A DNA stretch of 64,000 nt from Sporocytophaga sp. (lineage in GTDB: Bacteria; Bacteroidota; Bacteroidia; Cytophagales; Cytophagaceae). Under the pieces are notes generated by a model. It had not been told where the DNA came from and ran no database searches. It saw only the letters and a list, made by a program, of their open reading frames with translations. Made by a program: the position numbers and the translations under genes. Each line of letters starts with the position of its first letter. The first letter of the stretch is position 1. The stretch spans positions 248,001 through 312,000 of the forward strand of contig NZ_JAGHZZ010000002.1 in assembly GCF_017745095.1 (NCBI RefSeq), read 5' to 3'. Below, piece by piece: positions 18,855-28,078 of this stretch.

Positions 18855-19622
18855 TTAGAATTTAATACCAAAGTCTAAAGCAATTATATTACTTTTTATC
18901 TTAACACTTGAATTAACTTTTGTTCTATAAGGATCATTAAATTTTAGATTCGGGTGAATCATATTTACTAGTCCTTTATTCAAACTTAACCCTGCATAGA
19001 GACTGATTTTTTCGCTTAGAGCATAATCTGCTCCCGCACTGAAGAAAAGTCCTAAATCAAAAGGATTAAACAAGCTCTGAGGTCTGTTATCGCCGTTTCT
19101 TCCACGAGAAGGATCATCCCAGAACTCATTTTTAGCAAGGTTCCAGTAATGTGCACCATCTCCTCCGTTTATATCTTCCGAAAGCTTAAAATCCAATGTA
19201 GGTCCGAAAGCAAATACAAGCTTTAAATTATCTGTAATCTCGTTTGTATAATACTTACCAATCAATGGAACCTGCATGTAAATGAGATTATATTTGGAAA
19301 CACCAGAATAAGATCCATCTGTATTTCTGATAAATATATTTTTTGTAGTAAGCCAGAGACCTGGTGAAAATGCAAAATTATCATTCACAAAATATTCAAG
19401 GTTCGCGCCTAGGCTAATACCTCCCACATTTCCCTCCTTTGTTGTTGAACCATCTGCCACATAATAAAATCCAGACGGAGTAGGATCTGGATCTTTCACT
19501 GTTGCTACATTCAGTCCGGGTGCGAATCTAAATGACCAGTGTATATTTCCCTTGGATTGCGAAAAAACCCTTGTGCTTCCAAGAAGCAAAAATAAAAGGG
19601 CAATCAAATAAACTTTTTTCAT
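18855..19622 (-). CDS. outer-membrane beta-barrel protein (PorT/OMP_b-brl-like)
   Basis: A 255-residue protein with a signal peptide (MKKVYLIALLFLLLGSTRVFSQ). The mature part alternates strands: FRFAPGLNVATVKD, VGGISLGANLEYFVNDNFAFSPGLWL, YMQVPLIGKYYT, LVFAFGPTLDFKLSE, DLGLFFSAGADYALSEKISLYAGLSLNKGLVNM, ending IIALDFGIKF with a terminal Phe. This is the usual Bacteroidota outer_membrane_beta-barrel domain. Cargo or function cannot be told from sequence. Confidence 0.85.
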   Translation of the reverse strand: MKKVYLIALLFLLLGSTRVFSQSKGNIHWSFRFAPGLNVATVKDPDPTPSGFYYVADGSTTKEGNVGGISLGANLEYFVNDNFAFSPGLWLTTKNIFIRNTDGSYSGVSKYNLIYMQVPLIGKYYTNEITDNLKLVFAFGPTLDFKLSEDINGGDGAHYWNLAKNEFWDDPSRGRNGDNRPQSLFNPFDLGLFFSAGADYALSEKISLYAGLSLNKGLVNMIHPNLKFNDPYRTKVNSSVKIKSNIIALDFGIKF

Positions 19623-19890
19623 ACTCTTAGTAGTAAAACTTAAATCAATTCAAAAGTATAGACTTTAAATGAAAATAACCACAGGCAATCAAGTTTGCTC
19701 AGCTTGCAATCGGGCTCTTCTCAAACTAAATCTTTTGAATAAAATACAGGAGAAGTTTAAAAAATTTGGATTTAGTGCACAGAAATTAATACATAAATCC
19801 CTTAAACCATTAAGTTCATTTTTAAATTAAAAAAATTTTGATTCTACCTGAAACTTTGGTCGGAGGACAAAATAGAGTAATGATTATCAT

Positions 19891-21087
19891 TTATACTCCC
19901 TTCCATGGAATAAATTCTACTACATCCCCCTCTTTAAGCTGCTCAATTTCTGCCGGATGTACTGCCAGACCAGAAGAACGCGTAATAGAAGTAAAATCAC
20001 CGCTTCCATTATTTTTAATTTGTTGAAGACCTGTCGTAAGTCCAAATGGAGCCAAAATGCAGGGGAAATATTCTTCAAAGGAACTCTTTTTCCTCCTATC
20101 ACTGGTCATAGCCAGCTTTATTGTCTGACATAAAGGAAGTCCAAAGCAGGCCCTAAGAAAGGGTTCTATGAATACCTTAAAAGCAACCTGACAAGACACA
20201 GGGTTACCAGGCAATGCGAACACAACTGTTTGATTATCCCGGATGCCAAACCAAAGAGGTTTACCTGGTTTGATCTGAACTTTGTGAAATATTGTTTTAA
20301 CACCACATTCATTCAGTACTTCCGGAACAAAATCAGCATCTCCCATAGAAACACCGCCAGAAAGAATAAGGATATCCATATCCTTCGAGCTTTCAATGGC
20401 GTGCTTAATCTCTTCCTTGCGATCTGATACTAGTTTCCTTGATGCTATATCAATATTGTAATGTTGGAAAAATGAAGCGATGGTATAAGAGTTACTATCC
20501 CGGATCTGATGAGGCAATACTGAATCACCGACCGCTTTTATTTCATTTCCTGTAGAGACAATAGATACCTTTGGTAAAGAACAAACGGTAACGTTATTTC
20601 TTCCCAGTGAAGCCAGGAGTCCAGAGGTACTTGCATTAATAATGGTCGATCTTTTCAACACCAATTCTCCGATCTTTGCGTCCTCTCCCTGCAAAGCTAT
20701 GTTCTGCCAGATCTTAGATGAAAGAGATTTAAATTTCACTATATCATTATTTAATTCAGAATCCTCCACACGAATGACTAGATTTGCACCTTCCGGAACA
20801 GGTGCCCCTGTCATTATCTTAATGCATGTTCCCTCCTCGGTTAAAATCTTAATACTCTCTCCTGCCAGCATTTCTGCCACAAGTTTGAATTCTGTATATT
20901 TCTCTATGTCTTTTAATTGAAGGGCATAACCATCCATTGCAGAACGGTTAAAAGGAGGATAGTCACGGTCTGCATAGATATCTTCAGCAAGAACTCTATC
21001 ATATGCTTCAGAAAGCAAAATTGTTTCAGTTCCAAATGATCTTGACTGTTGCAGTATCAGATTTCTAGCTTCGGCAACTGTAAGCAT
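19891..21087 (-). CDS. moeA: molybdopterin molybdenumtransferase MoeA
   Basis: A 398-residue enzyme that inserts molybdate into adenylylated molybdopterin, the last common step of Moco synthesis. Motifs: PPFNRSAMDGYAL, IMTGAPVPEGANLVIRVED, the MPT-binding core STGNEI and SGGVSMGDADFVPEVL, and ALPGNPVSCQVAFKVFIEPFLR. All four MoeA domains appear present at normal length. It starts 4 bases after the moaCB stop and ends the leftward nirB-nirD-moaCB-moeA operon. It supplies cofactor for the nitrate reductase encoded at 33122. Confidence 0.96.
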   Translation of the reverse strand: MLTVAEARNLILQQSRSFGTETILLSEAYDRVLAEDIYADRDYPPFNRSAMDGYALQLKDIEKYTEFKLVAEMLAGESIKILTEEGTCIKIMTGAPVPEGANLVIRVEDSELNNDIVKFKSLSSKIWQNIALQGEDAKIGELVLKRSTIINASTSGLLASLGRNNVTVCSLPKVSIVSTGNEIKAVGDSVLPHQIRDSNSYTIASFFQHYNIDIASRKLVSDRKEEIKHAIESSKDMDILILSGGVSMGDADFVPEVLNECGVKTIFHKVQIKPGKPLWFGIRDNQTVVFALPGNPVSCQVAFKVFIEPFLRACFGLPLCQTIKLAMTSDRRKKSSFEEYFPCILAPFGLTTGLQQIKNNGSGDFTSITRSSGLAVHPAEIEQLKEGDVVEFIPWKGV

Positions 21088-21091
21088 AAGG

Positions 21092-22045
21092 TTAGTGTGC
21101 TCCTCCTCTTAGCATACTTTTAGCATGAAACACTGCAGGCAAAATAGCTTCCAGAGATTCCTTCACTCCATTAGTACTTCCGGGCAAGGTAACAATCAAT
21201 GTACCGCCAATGGAACCGGCAATGGATCTGGACATCATCGCCAGTGGCGTTCTCATTCCTCCATATACCCGCATGGCTTCAGCTATTCCCGGCGCATCTC
21301 TTTCAAGGATTCCCTGTACTGCATCCACTGTGTAATCTCTCGGCCCCAGTCCAGTTCCACCTGTGGTAAATATAAATGCTATATCCTGCTTCACCCAATC
21401 TTTGATCTGTTTCTGAATCCTATCCTTTTCATCAGGAATAATCTGATAATCCACAACTTGTGTATTATGAAGTTCCAGCATTTCTTTAATCTTTAACCCC
21501 GAGCTGTCTTTTCTTGTACCAGCAGCGGTAGAATCCGAACACACCAATATGGCTGCCTGATGTGGTCTCTTAGAAAATTTAGCTCTGTCTGACTTACCAC
21601 CGGTTTTATCAAGGAGCTTGATCGAAGATATTTCTATCTCTTTATTTCCCAAAGGTTTTAATAAGTCATAAATTGTGAGTGCAGCAACAGATATGGCAGT
21701 AAGCACCTCCATTTCAATTCCTGTTCTTCCTATCGATTTACCTTCGGCAAAAATAACTACTCCTGACTGATCCTTAAGCTTTCCTTCAGGATCATCCTCT
21801 TCGGTAAGTTCATCAATAAATTTGTAGGATATATTCAACCCGTCGATAGAAACCGGGTGACAATGCGGGATTAGGTTTTGGGTATTTTTTGCAGCAAGAA
21901 AAGCGGCTGCTCTTGCTACATCAAAAAGATTTCCTTTCGGAAGTTTGTCATTTCTAATCAGTTCAACAATCTCCTTAGCACAAAGAACAGCTCCCATACC
22001 TTTGGCTGTCCTTAGGGAAATTTGCTTTCCTGTAATATCTCTCAT
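21092..22045 (-). CDS. moaCB: bifunctional cyclic pyranopterin monophosphate synthase MoaC / molybdopterin adenylyltransferase MogA (MoaB)
   Basis: A 317-residue fusion. Residues 1-155 are MoaC, which with MoaA turns GTP into cyclic pyranopterin monophosphate: motifs AAKNTQNLIPHCHPVSIDG, GRTGIEMEVLTAISVAALTIYDLLK and KTGGKSD. Residues about 163-317 are the MogA/MoaB fold that adenylylates molybdopterin: AAILVCSDSTAAGTRKDSSG, FTTGGTGLGPRDYTVDAV, MMSRSIAGSIGGTLIVTLPGST. Such moaCB fusions are known in several lineages. It sits between nirD and moeA with 4-21 base gaps. The two steps are not consecutive in the pathway, so the fusion is probably about co-production, not channelling. Confidence 0.95.
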   Translation of the reverse strand: MRDITGKQISLRTAKGMGAVLCAKEIVELIRNDKLPKGNLFDVARAAAFLAAKNTQNLIPHCHPVSIDGLNISYKFIDELTEEDDPEGKLKDQSGVVIFAEGKSIGRTGIEMEVLTAISVAALTIYDLLKPLGNKEIEISSIKLLDKTGGKSDRAKFSKRPHQAAILVCSDSTAAGTRKDSSGLKIKEMLELHNTQVVDYQIIPDEKDRIQKQIKDWVKQDIAFIFTTGGTGLGPRDYTVDAVQGILERDAPGIAEAMRVYGGMRTPLAMMSRSIAGSIGGTLIVTLPGSTNGVKESLEAILPAVFHAKSMLRGGAH

Positions 22046-22066
22046 AAATGTTATAGCAGAGGTTTG

Positions 22067-22420
22067 TTATTCCAAACCTCCAATATACACATTTCCTGCT
22101 TCAACTTTAATAGGATAAGTCTTAATGCTGTATTCTTCTCCATTAAGGTTTTCTCCCGTCTTGAGTGAAAAATTTTTCTTATGGTAAGGACACGCAACTT
22201 TAGGTTCACATTCTTTATCTCCAATCATTCCTCTTGAAAGGATCATTTGTTTTTTATGCGGACACATATTCTGTGTTGCATACCATTCATCTCTTTTTTT
22301 AAAGTTGAATATCGCAATCTGCTCATTTTTATACATCACGCATGATCCACCATTTGCCGGAACATCCTCTTCCTTCGCCACCAGGACCCATTTTGTTGTT
22401 TCTATTGAAGTTACTTGCAT
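22067..22420 (-). CDS. nirD: nitrite reductase small subunit NirD (Rieske type)
   Basis: A 117-residue Rieske-fold subunit of assimilatory NADH nitrite reductase. Unlike many NirD proteins, which have lost the cluster ligands, this one keeps the full [2Fe-2S] pattern: C-P-H in NMCPHKKQM and C-P-Y-H in VACPYHKKNF, the second followed by SLKTGE. It is separated from nirB by 270 bases of repeat-rich sequence, unusually far for a subunit pair, and is followed at 21 bases by moaCB. Confidence 0.93.
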   Translation of the reverse strand: MQVTSIETTKWVLVAKEEDVPANGGSCVMYKNEQIAIFNFKKRDEWYATQNMCPHKKQMILSRGMIGDKECEPKVACPYHKKNFSLKTGENLNGEEYSIKTYPIKVEAGNVYIGGLE

Positions 22421-22690
22421 AATAATAGTATTTAGATATTGAGTTGTTAGAATTTAAAGGAAAAACTTAATCTTAATTTTTCTCATGGTTTAGAAGGCCT
22501 CACTATAACCCCCTCTCCTAAAAAGAGGAACTTTAATGCATGCTTGAAATTTTCTTCTCTCAGGACTTAACTTGTTAACAAGAAATATTTCGCAGCTTTT
22601 AACTTTAGTCTTTGCACTTTCAGCTTTAAGCTTCATCATGAAAGAGAAAAACTTTTAACTTTATAACTTAAGACTTATAACTTACAACTT
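22421..22690. repeat. repeat-rich spacer between nirB and nirD
   Basis: No ORF is evident. It contains a small hairpin CCTCT-N7-AGAGG (22512-22528) of the CCCCTCTCC intergenic type. It also contains a run of AACTT/ATAACTT units (about 22646-22690) including TTATAACTTAAGAC (22661-22674), identical to 18658-18671. Such units between operon members could act as processing or mRNA-stability elements. Confidence 0.45.
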
Positions 22691-25195
22691 TTATGCTCCC
22701 CATTCTACTGGCTTCTTCTGATCTCTCATAGCCTGGAATTTGATTGTTGGGTCTGCAATTGTAGAGTTAACAAAGTGAGTAAATCTCTTTCTCTTTGAAG
22801 GATCCTCCACAACGTCTTTCCATTCACACTTGTAGGTATCCACCATGTATTGCATCTCCATTTCCAACTGCTCTCCTATACCAAGAGAATCATTCACGAT
22901 CACATCTTTCAAATATTCTATACCACCTTCCAGTTTATTGAGCCATGTTGATGTTCTGTTAAGCGGCTCTGCAGTACGTATGTAGAACATTAGGAATCTG
23001 TCGATGTATTTGATGCAGGTTTCTTTATCAATATCGGAAGCTAGCAATTTAGCATGCTGAGGTTTTGCCCCACCATTACCGCACACATACAGATTCCATC
23101 CCTTATCCGTGGCAATGATACCAAAGTCCTTACCCTGTGCTTCTGCACATTCACGTACACAGCCAGATACAGCACTCTTAAGTTTATGAGGAGCTCTCAG
23201 ACCTTTATACCGTTCCTCTATTTCTATAGCAAATGTAACAGAATCATGTAGACCAAATCTGCACCATGTAGAACCTACACAGCTTTTAACTGTCCTTAAA
23301 GATTTTCCATATGCATGGCCGCTCTCAAAACCAGCTTCAATCAATTCTTCCCAGATTAAAGGTAATTCATCTACACGAGCACCGAAGAGGTCAATTCTTT
23401 GTCCACCTGTAATTTTACAGTATAGGTCATATTTTTTAGCTATTACTCCAATTGCTATCAATTTTTCCGGAGTGATCTCACCACCAGGTATTCTTGGCAC
23501 TACAGAGTAAGTTCCTCCTTTTTGAATATTAGCAAGGAATCTGTCATTAGTATCCTGAATTGTATCCTGACTCAGGATCATTTCATTCCATGTACTTGCA
23601 AGCATAGAGGCCACAGCAGGTTTACAAACTTCGCAACCATCTCCACTTCCATACTTCGCAAGCAATTCATCATAAGTTTTGATACCGGTAGATTTGATAA
23701 TTGCCAATACCTCCTGTCTTGAGTATCCGAAATGTTCACACAAAACTTTATTTACTTCTTTACCAGAAGCCTTCAATGTAGCAGTAAGAAGGTCATTCAG
23801 CATGGGAACACAACCACCACAACCGGTTCCTGCTTTGGTACATTTTTTTATACCGGCAACATCCTCAAGATTGTTATAGGTTACTGCAGAACAAATATCT
23901 CCTTTGGTAACATTTTCGCATGAACAGATTAAAGCTGCATCAGGAAGACTTAAAACTCCGCTACCTACTGACTCAGCTCCACCTCTTGGCCCCAGAATAA
24001 GATCTTCGGGTGTAGGAGGCAGAATAATTGCATTCTTATAAGTCTGCAATAACATATTGTAATCTTTTGCATCACCGACAAGAACTCCACCAAGAAGATA
24101 GTTTCCACAAGATGAAATGTTTACTCTTTTGTATATACCTTTTGTTTTATCTTCATACACGATGTGCTGATGTTCTTGCTCTGAACAGAATGGATCTCCA
24201 AAGCTTGCTACGTCTACACCAATCAGCTTAAGCTTAGTAGACATATCATATGGAGCAAAGGTTTTTGATCCACCCGCAAGCGAATTCGCAACAACATCTG
24301 CCATTTCATAGCCCGGAGCAACCAAGCCATAAATCATACCTTTATATAAAGCCGACTCTCCGATTGAATAAATATCAGGATCTGTTGTCTGAAGTAAATC
24401 ATTTACTACGATACCTCCTCGCGGTCCGACTTCCAGGCCAGATTCTCTTGCAAGTTCATCGCGAGGTTTAATACCTGCAGAAACTACAATCATATCCGTC
24501 TCCAACTCACTTCCATCTGCAAAAACCATCTTTGTAACTTTTCCTTCACCATCGATAGATTTGGTATTCTTATTAAGGTGTATAGAAATGTTAAGAGATT
24601 CTATTTTCTCTTTAAGCATTATCGCACCCTTTTCATCCAGCTGCCTTGGCATAAGCCTAGGGGCAAACTCCACTACATGCGTTTCAAGACCAAGATCCAT
24701 CAAAGCTTTAGCTGCTTCCAACCCAAGAAGTCCACCACCAATAACAACTCCCTTTTTGGACTTAGCTGCATATGATTTTATATCATCGAGATCTTCAATA
24801 GTTCTGTAGGCAATTACTCCGTCTTTTTCGATACCTGGTATAGAAGGGATAAAGCAACTCGAACCTGTTGCAAGTACAAGTTTAGAGTATGAAATCGACT
24901 GACCTTTTGAAGAAATGATTGTTTTTTTCTCTCTGTCAATTTTTACAACAGGGTCATTTAAATATAGAGTAATGCCATTTTCTTTATACCAGTTTGCAGG
25001 AGCCATCAAAAGATCCTCTGCAGATTTGCCAGAAAAATATTCGGACAGATGTACTCTGTCATAAGCTGGTCTTGCCTCTCCTCCGAATACAATTATATTA
25101 TATTCATCCTGCACCTTCTTTTCAATGAGCTTTTCGCACATTTTATATCCAACCATTCCATTTCCGACGATAACAAGATTGTTTAGCTTCTTCAT
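22691..25195 (-). CDS. nirB: assimilatory nitrite reductase [NAD(P)H] large subunit NirB
   Basis: An 834-residue enzyme reducing nitrite to ammonium. In order: FAD/NAD(P)H oxidoreductase (1-400; IVGNGMVGYKM, GGGLLGLEAAKAL); a BFD-type [2Fe-2S] domain (CSCENVTKGDIC and CTKAGTGCGGC); a second BFD-like segment (CEVCKP); two nitrite/sulfite-reductase ferredoxin-like halves; and the siroheme/[4Fe-4S] ligands C-x5-C (SCVGSTWCRFG) and C-x3-C (SGCVRECAEAQ). Normal length for the family. First gene of the leftward operon, with a TATATTTG -7 box and two TACGTA boxes upstream. Confidence 0.97.
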   Translation of the reverse strand: MKKLNNLVIVGNGMVGYKMCEKLIEKKVQDEYNIIVFGGEARPAYDRVHLSEYFSGKSAEDLLMAPANWYKENGITLYLNDPVVKIDREKKTIISSKGQSISYSKLVLATGSSCFIPSIPGIEKDGVIAYRTIEDLDDIKSYAAKSKKGVVIGGGLLGLEAAKALMDLGLETHVVEFAPRLMPRQLDEKGAIMLKEKIESLNISIHLNKNTKSIDGEGKVTKMVFADGSELETDMIVVSAGIKPRDELARESGLEVGPRGGIVVNDLLQTTDPDIYSIGESALYKGMIYGLVAPGYEMADVVANSLAGGSKTFAPYDMSTKLKLIGVDVASFGDPFCSEQEHQHIVYEDKTKGIYKRVNISSCGNYLLGGVLVGDAKDYNMLLQTYKNAIILPPTPEDLILGPRGGAESVGSGVLSLPDAALICSCENVTKGDICSAVTYNNLEDVAGIKKCTKAGTGCGGCVPMLNDLLTATLKASGKEVNKVLCEHFGYSRQEVLAIIKSTGIKTYDELLAKYGSGDGCEVCKPAVASMLASTWNEMILSQDTIQDTNDRFLANIQKGGTYSVVPRIPGGEITPEKLIAIGVIAKKYDLYCKITGGQRIDLFGARVDELPLIWEELIEAGFESGHAYGKSLRTVKSCVGSTWCRFGLHDSVTFAIEIEERYKGLRAPHKLKSAVSGCVRECAEAQGKDFGIIATDKGWNLYVCGNGGAKPQHAKLLASDIDKETCIKYIDRFLMFYIRTAEPLNRTSTWLNKLEGGIEYLKDVIVNDSLGIGEQLEMEMQYMVDTYKCEWKDVVEDPSKRKRFTHFVNSTIADPTIKFQAMRDQKKPVEWGA

Positions 25196-25237
25196 AAAAT
25201 TTATTTAATAAGGTTGCCAGAAGTAATTCACTTAAAT

Positions 25238-25245
25238 CAAATATA
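25238..25245 (-). promoter_or_regulatory. nirB promoter -7 box (TATATTTG)
   Basis: On the minus strand TATATTTG fits TAnnTTTG and would start transcription near 25231, about 36 bases before the nirB ATG. There is no well-spaced -33 TTG, which suggests dependence on an activator. Confidence 0.5.
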
Positions 25246-25272
25246 TAGAAAAAAAATACAACTAAGTAATAT

Positions 25273-25300
25273 TACGTACAAATTTATCAACACATACGTA
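25273..25300. promoter_or_regulatory. pair of TACGTA boxes upstream of nirB
   Basis: TACGTA at 25273-25278 and 25295-25300, two helical turns apart. They centre near -44 and -66 from the predicted nirB start. Candidate binding sites for the NarL-type regulator encoded at 27346 (inference). Confidence 0.45.
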
Positions 25301-25488
25301 AAGTTCTTTTTAAAACAACATACTCACTAAATTAAATACCATTTGCAAATATTTTTTTGTATTTTTAAGAAACAACACTTAAAATTTAAGCATGTTTACA
25401 AACAAAAACTATAATTTTTTAAAAAATAGGTTTGATTTTAAAGTAATTTTAAAAAATATAACTACTTATATAAGAATAAGTAATTACC

Positions 25489-25494
25489 TACGTA
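25489..25494. promoter_or_regulatory. TACGTA box upstream of the sensor kinase gene
   Basis: A single TACGTA lies 63 bases before the GTG start of the sensor kinase gene, within AT-rich promoter DNA. It may mediate autoregulation; its role is unproven. Confidence 0.3.
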
Positions 25495-25556
25495 CAATAT
25501 TCTATATACTTTGAATTAACTGAGTGTCTTATTAAATTTATATTTTAAGTAATCGC

Positions 25557-27341
25557 GTGAAACCTAAAAAAGAAGTTCTGGATGAAAAAACGGGGAATAA
25601 CTTTACCCGAATGTACATTTTCGCCCTTACAGCGGTTGCATTATTAACCCTTACCGGCCAGTTTTTAATCCAATCATCAATAAGTAGTCAGATTTCAGAC
25701 TCCCATGTGGTAAATCTGGCAGGAAAGCAGCGATTTAAAAGTCAGGAAATTGTTAAGCTATGCCTTATATTATATGCAGATCTTGACCATATAGAATATA
25801 AAGACAAAATAAAGGAACTGAAGAACCTTGTTGAGTATTGGGAAAAAAATCACCTGGGCCTGCGATATGGCAATAAAGACCTCAACCTTCCGGGAAAAAA
25901 CAGTGTCAAAATCGAAGAAATGTATGACGCTATTGATCAGAACTTTTACAATGTACTGAACGGAGCACTTACTATTATAAATCTCAAAGAAAATCCATCC
26001 GAGCCAACTCAGAAAAAAATGGACGCCGCCATTCGGAGAATCCTGAGCAACGAAAGGACATTTTTAAATGGCATGGATGAAATTGTACACCAATATGATG
26101 TAGAAGCTCAGAAAAAAATGGCGCTTTTAAGAAAAATAGAGCACTTCTTACTAATTATCACCCTTATTATACTCATATTTGAAGGCCTGTTTATATTCCG
26201 ACCTGCAGTACTACAGATCAAATTAACTATCAGAGAATTAATTCTCTCAGAGGAAAAGGCATCAGATCTGGCAAAAAAACTGACACTTGCCAATAAATCA
26301 CTTGAAAGATCTATCAGAGATCTTAAAGACATTCATTTTGCACTAGACCATGCATCAATTGTAGCAAAAACAGACAAATATGGTATCATTACGTATGTAA
26401 ATGATAAATTTTGCGAAATTTCGAAATACAAAAGAGAAGAGCTTTTAGGAAACAGATTTCATATGATCAGTGGCCATTATCATTCCAAACAGTTTTTTGA
26501 TAGAATGTGGGAAACCATATCCTATGGCAAACTTTGGAATGACGAGATCAAAAATAAAGCTAAAGACGGAAGTTTTTTCTGGCTGGACACCACGATTGTA
26601 CCTGTCTTAAGCAATGATGGAAGCCCCGGAAGTTACATTGCTATTTATACAGACATTACCCAAAAATTCAGACAAAGCATTAACGAACAGAAAATTAGAA
26701 CATCGTCGATAATCGAAGGACAAGAGAAAGAGCGAAAAAAAATAGCAAGAGAATTACACGATGGCCTGGGACAAAAATTAACAGCATTAAAATTTAATAT
26801 TGAAGGACTTAAAGGTGCAGCATCTAAAACCGAGAAATCCAGGCTAACTGAAATAAAAAACATGCTGTACGAGACCATAGTCGAGGTCAGAAGAATATCT
26901 TTCAATCTGATGCCCAGTGTATTGAGCGATTTCGGCATAATACCCGCTCTTAAAAATCTCAGCGATCAGGTTTCTAAAAGCTCTAATATTGATGTGGTTT
27001 TTGAAAATGAATCCAACATTCAAAGATTAAATAAAACAGTAGAAATAAATATCTATAGAATTATACAAGAAGCATTAAACAATGCAATTAAATATGCTGA
27101 AGCAGATGAGGTAACAATCTTCGTATCAAATTCAGAAACCTGCCTTACCATCTGCATTTCAGATAACGGAAAAGGATTTAATACTTCTTATCTTGATTCA
27201 AAAGTAAGATCGGCAAGTTCAGGAAACGGAATAGTAAACATCCAGGAAAGAACAAGCCTTATAAATGGCGAATTCCGGATTGAAACCGGAATCGGCAAAG
27301 GAACTAAAATAATGATAAAAGTACCTATAGTAAACGCTTAG
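25557..27341 (+). CDS. NarX/NarQ-like nitrate/nitrite sensor histidine kinase with PAS domain
   Basis: A 594-residue membrane sensor. TM1 is about 19-39. Directly after it lies VVNLAGKQRFKSQE (51-64), which matches the nitrate-binding P-box of NarX/NarQ (N-x-AG-x-R-x-x-SQ; R59 is the anion-contacting arginine by analogy) and the PilJ-type N-terminal domain. An all-helical extracytoplasmic region runs to TM2 (about 192-212). Then follow a PAS/PAC domain (about 255-370), HisKA_3 with H401 (ARELHDGLGQ), and HATPase_c (DNGKGF, GNGIVNIQER). Start: GTG at 25557; the next ATG is M19, which would trim the TM1 flank. The response regulator starts 4 bases after its stop. Position inside the nitrate island supports nitrate/nitrite sensing. 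Confidence 0.88.
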   Translation: MKPKKEVLDEKTGNNFTRMYIFALTAVALLTLTGQFLIQSSISSQISDSHVVNLAGKQRFKSQEIVKLCLILYADLDHIEYKDKIKELKNLVEYWEKNHLGLRYGNKDLNLPGKNSVKIEEMYDAIDQNFYNVLNGALTIINLKENPSEPTQKKMDAAIRRILSNERTFLNGMDEIVHQYDVEAQKKMALLRKIEHFLLIITLIILIFEGLFIFRPAVLQIKLTIRELILSEEKASDLAKKLTLANKSLERSIRDLKDIHFALDHASIVAKTDKYGIITYVNDKFCEISKYKREELLGNRFHMISGHYHSKQFFDRMWETISYGKLWNDEIKNKAKDGSFFWLDTTIVPVLSNDGSPGSYIAIYTDITQKFRQSINEQKIRTSSIIEGQEKERKKIARELHDGLGQKLTALKFNIEGLKGAASKTEKSRLTEIKNMLYETIVEVRRISFNLMPSVLSDFGIIPALKNLSDQVSKSSNIDVVFENESNIQRLNKTVEINIYRIIQEALNNAIKYAEADEVTIFVSNSETCLTICISDNGKGFNTSYLDSKVRSASSGNGIVNIQERTSLINGEFRIETGIGKGTKIMIKVPIVNA

Positions 27342-27345
27342 GAAT

Positions 27346-27996
27346 ATGATAAAAATTTTATTGGTTGACGATCATGGCATTGTAAGAGATGGAATAAAAG
27401 CCACTCTAAGCAGTGAAAAAAATATAAAGATAATCGGAGAAGCTTCTAATGGAATCGAAGCAATTGAGCAAGTAAAAAAACTCACTCCCGATGTTGTCAT
27501 AATGGACATTTCAATGCCGGAAATGAATGGCATAGAAGCCACTGCAATCATATCCGATCGTTACCCCAATACAAAAACTCTTGTCCTTTCTATGCATGAC
27601 AATGAGGATTATATTTTAAAATCCATAGAATCAGGAGCTTACGGATACCTTCTAAAAGACACGGGGAAGGAAGAATTCATAAAAGCAATAACTACAATTT
27701 CTAAAGGAGATAAATATTTTAGCACTCCCGTTTCAAGCATAATAGCAGAAGGTTACTTACAAAAAATCAAAAAAGGATCCGCTCCCGATGATGATTCTGA
27801 TGATTTTGGCCTTACCAAACGCGAAAAAGGTATTTTAAAAATGATCATCAATGGAAACAGCAATAGAGAAATCGCCGATAGTTTTACAATAAGCATCAGA
27901 ACAATTGAAACCCACAGATTTAATATCATGAAAAAGCTTAAAGTAAAAAATGCGGCAGAACTCGTAAAACTTGCTTTAGAAAATAAGATAGTTTAA
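27346..27996 (+). CDS. NarL-type response regulator of the nitrate island
   Basis: A 216-residue regulator. The receiver has D8/D9, phosphoacceptor D54 ([14 protein letters not shown]) and K104 region [12 protein letters not shown]. The LuxR-type HTH (about 150-212) includes [23 protein letters not shown] and [17 protein letters not shown]. Coupled to the P-box sensor kinase by a 4-base gap. The probable targets are the two divergent operons around it, both carrying TACGTA boxes near predicted promoters. A strong terminator follows at 28018. Confidence 0.92.
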   Translation: MIKILLVDDHGIVRDGIKATLSSEKNIKIIGEASNGIEAIEQVKKLTPDVVIMDISMPEMNGIEATAIISDRYPNTKTLVLSMHDNEDYILKSIESGAYGYLLKDTGKEEFIKAITTISKGDKYFSTPVSSIIAEGYLQKIKKGSAPDDDSDDFGLTKREKGILKMIINGNSNREIADSFTISIRTIETHRFNIMKKLKVKNAAELVKLALENKIV

Positions 27997-28017
27997 CATA
28001 AAACTTAACCATAAAAT

Positions 28018-28048
28018 AAAAATGCTCCTTATACCAAGGGGCATTTTT
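28018..28048 (+). terminator. rho-independent terminator of the sensor/regulator operon
   Basis: A 13-base-arm hairpin (AAAAATGCTCCTT / AAGGGGCATTTTT, one mismatch) with a 5-base loop ending in TTTTT, 22 bases past the regulator stop. Confidence 0.85.
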
Positions 28049-28078
28049 GCTTTATATAATTTCAAAAATAAAACTACC

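Larger units (their letters stand above)
25196..25556. other. divergent control region between nirB and the sensor kinase gene
   Basis: No gene is seen in 361 very AT-rich bases. It holds the nirB promoter (CAAATATA on the plus strand at 25238-25245), TACGTA at 25273-25278 and 25295-25300 (22 bp apart), and a third TACGTA at 25489-25494 closer to the sensor kinase start. Confidence 0.6.
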
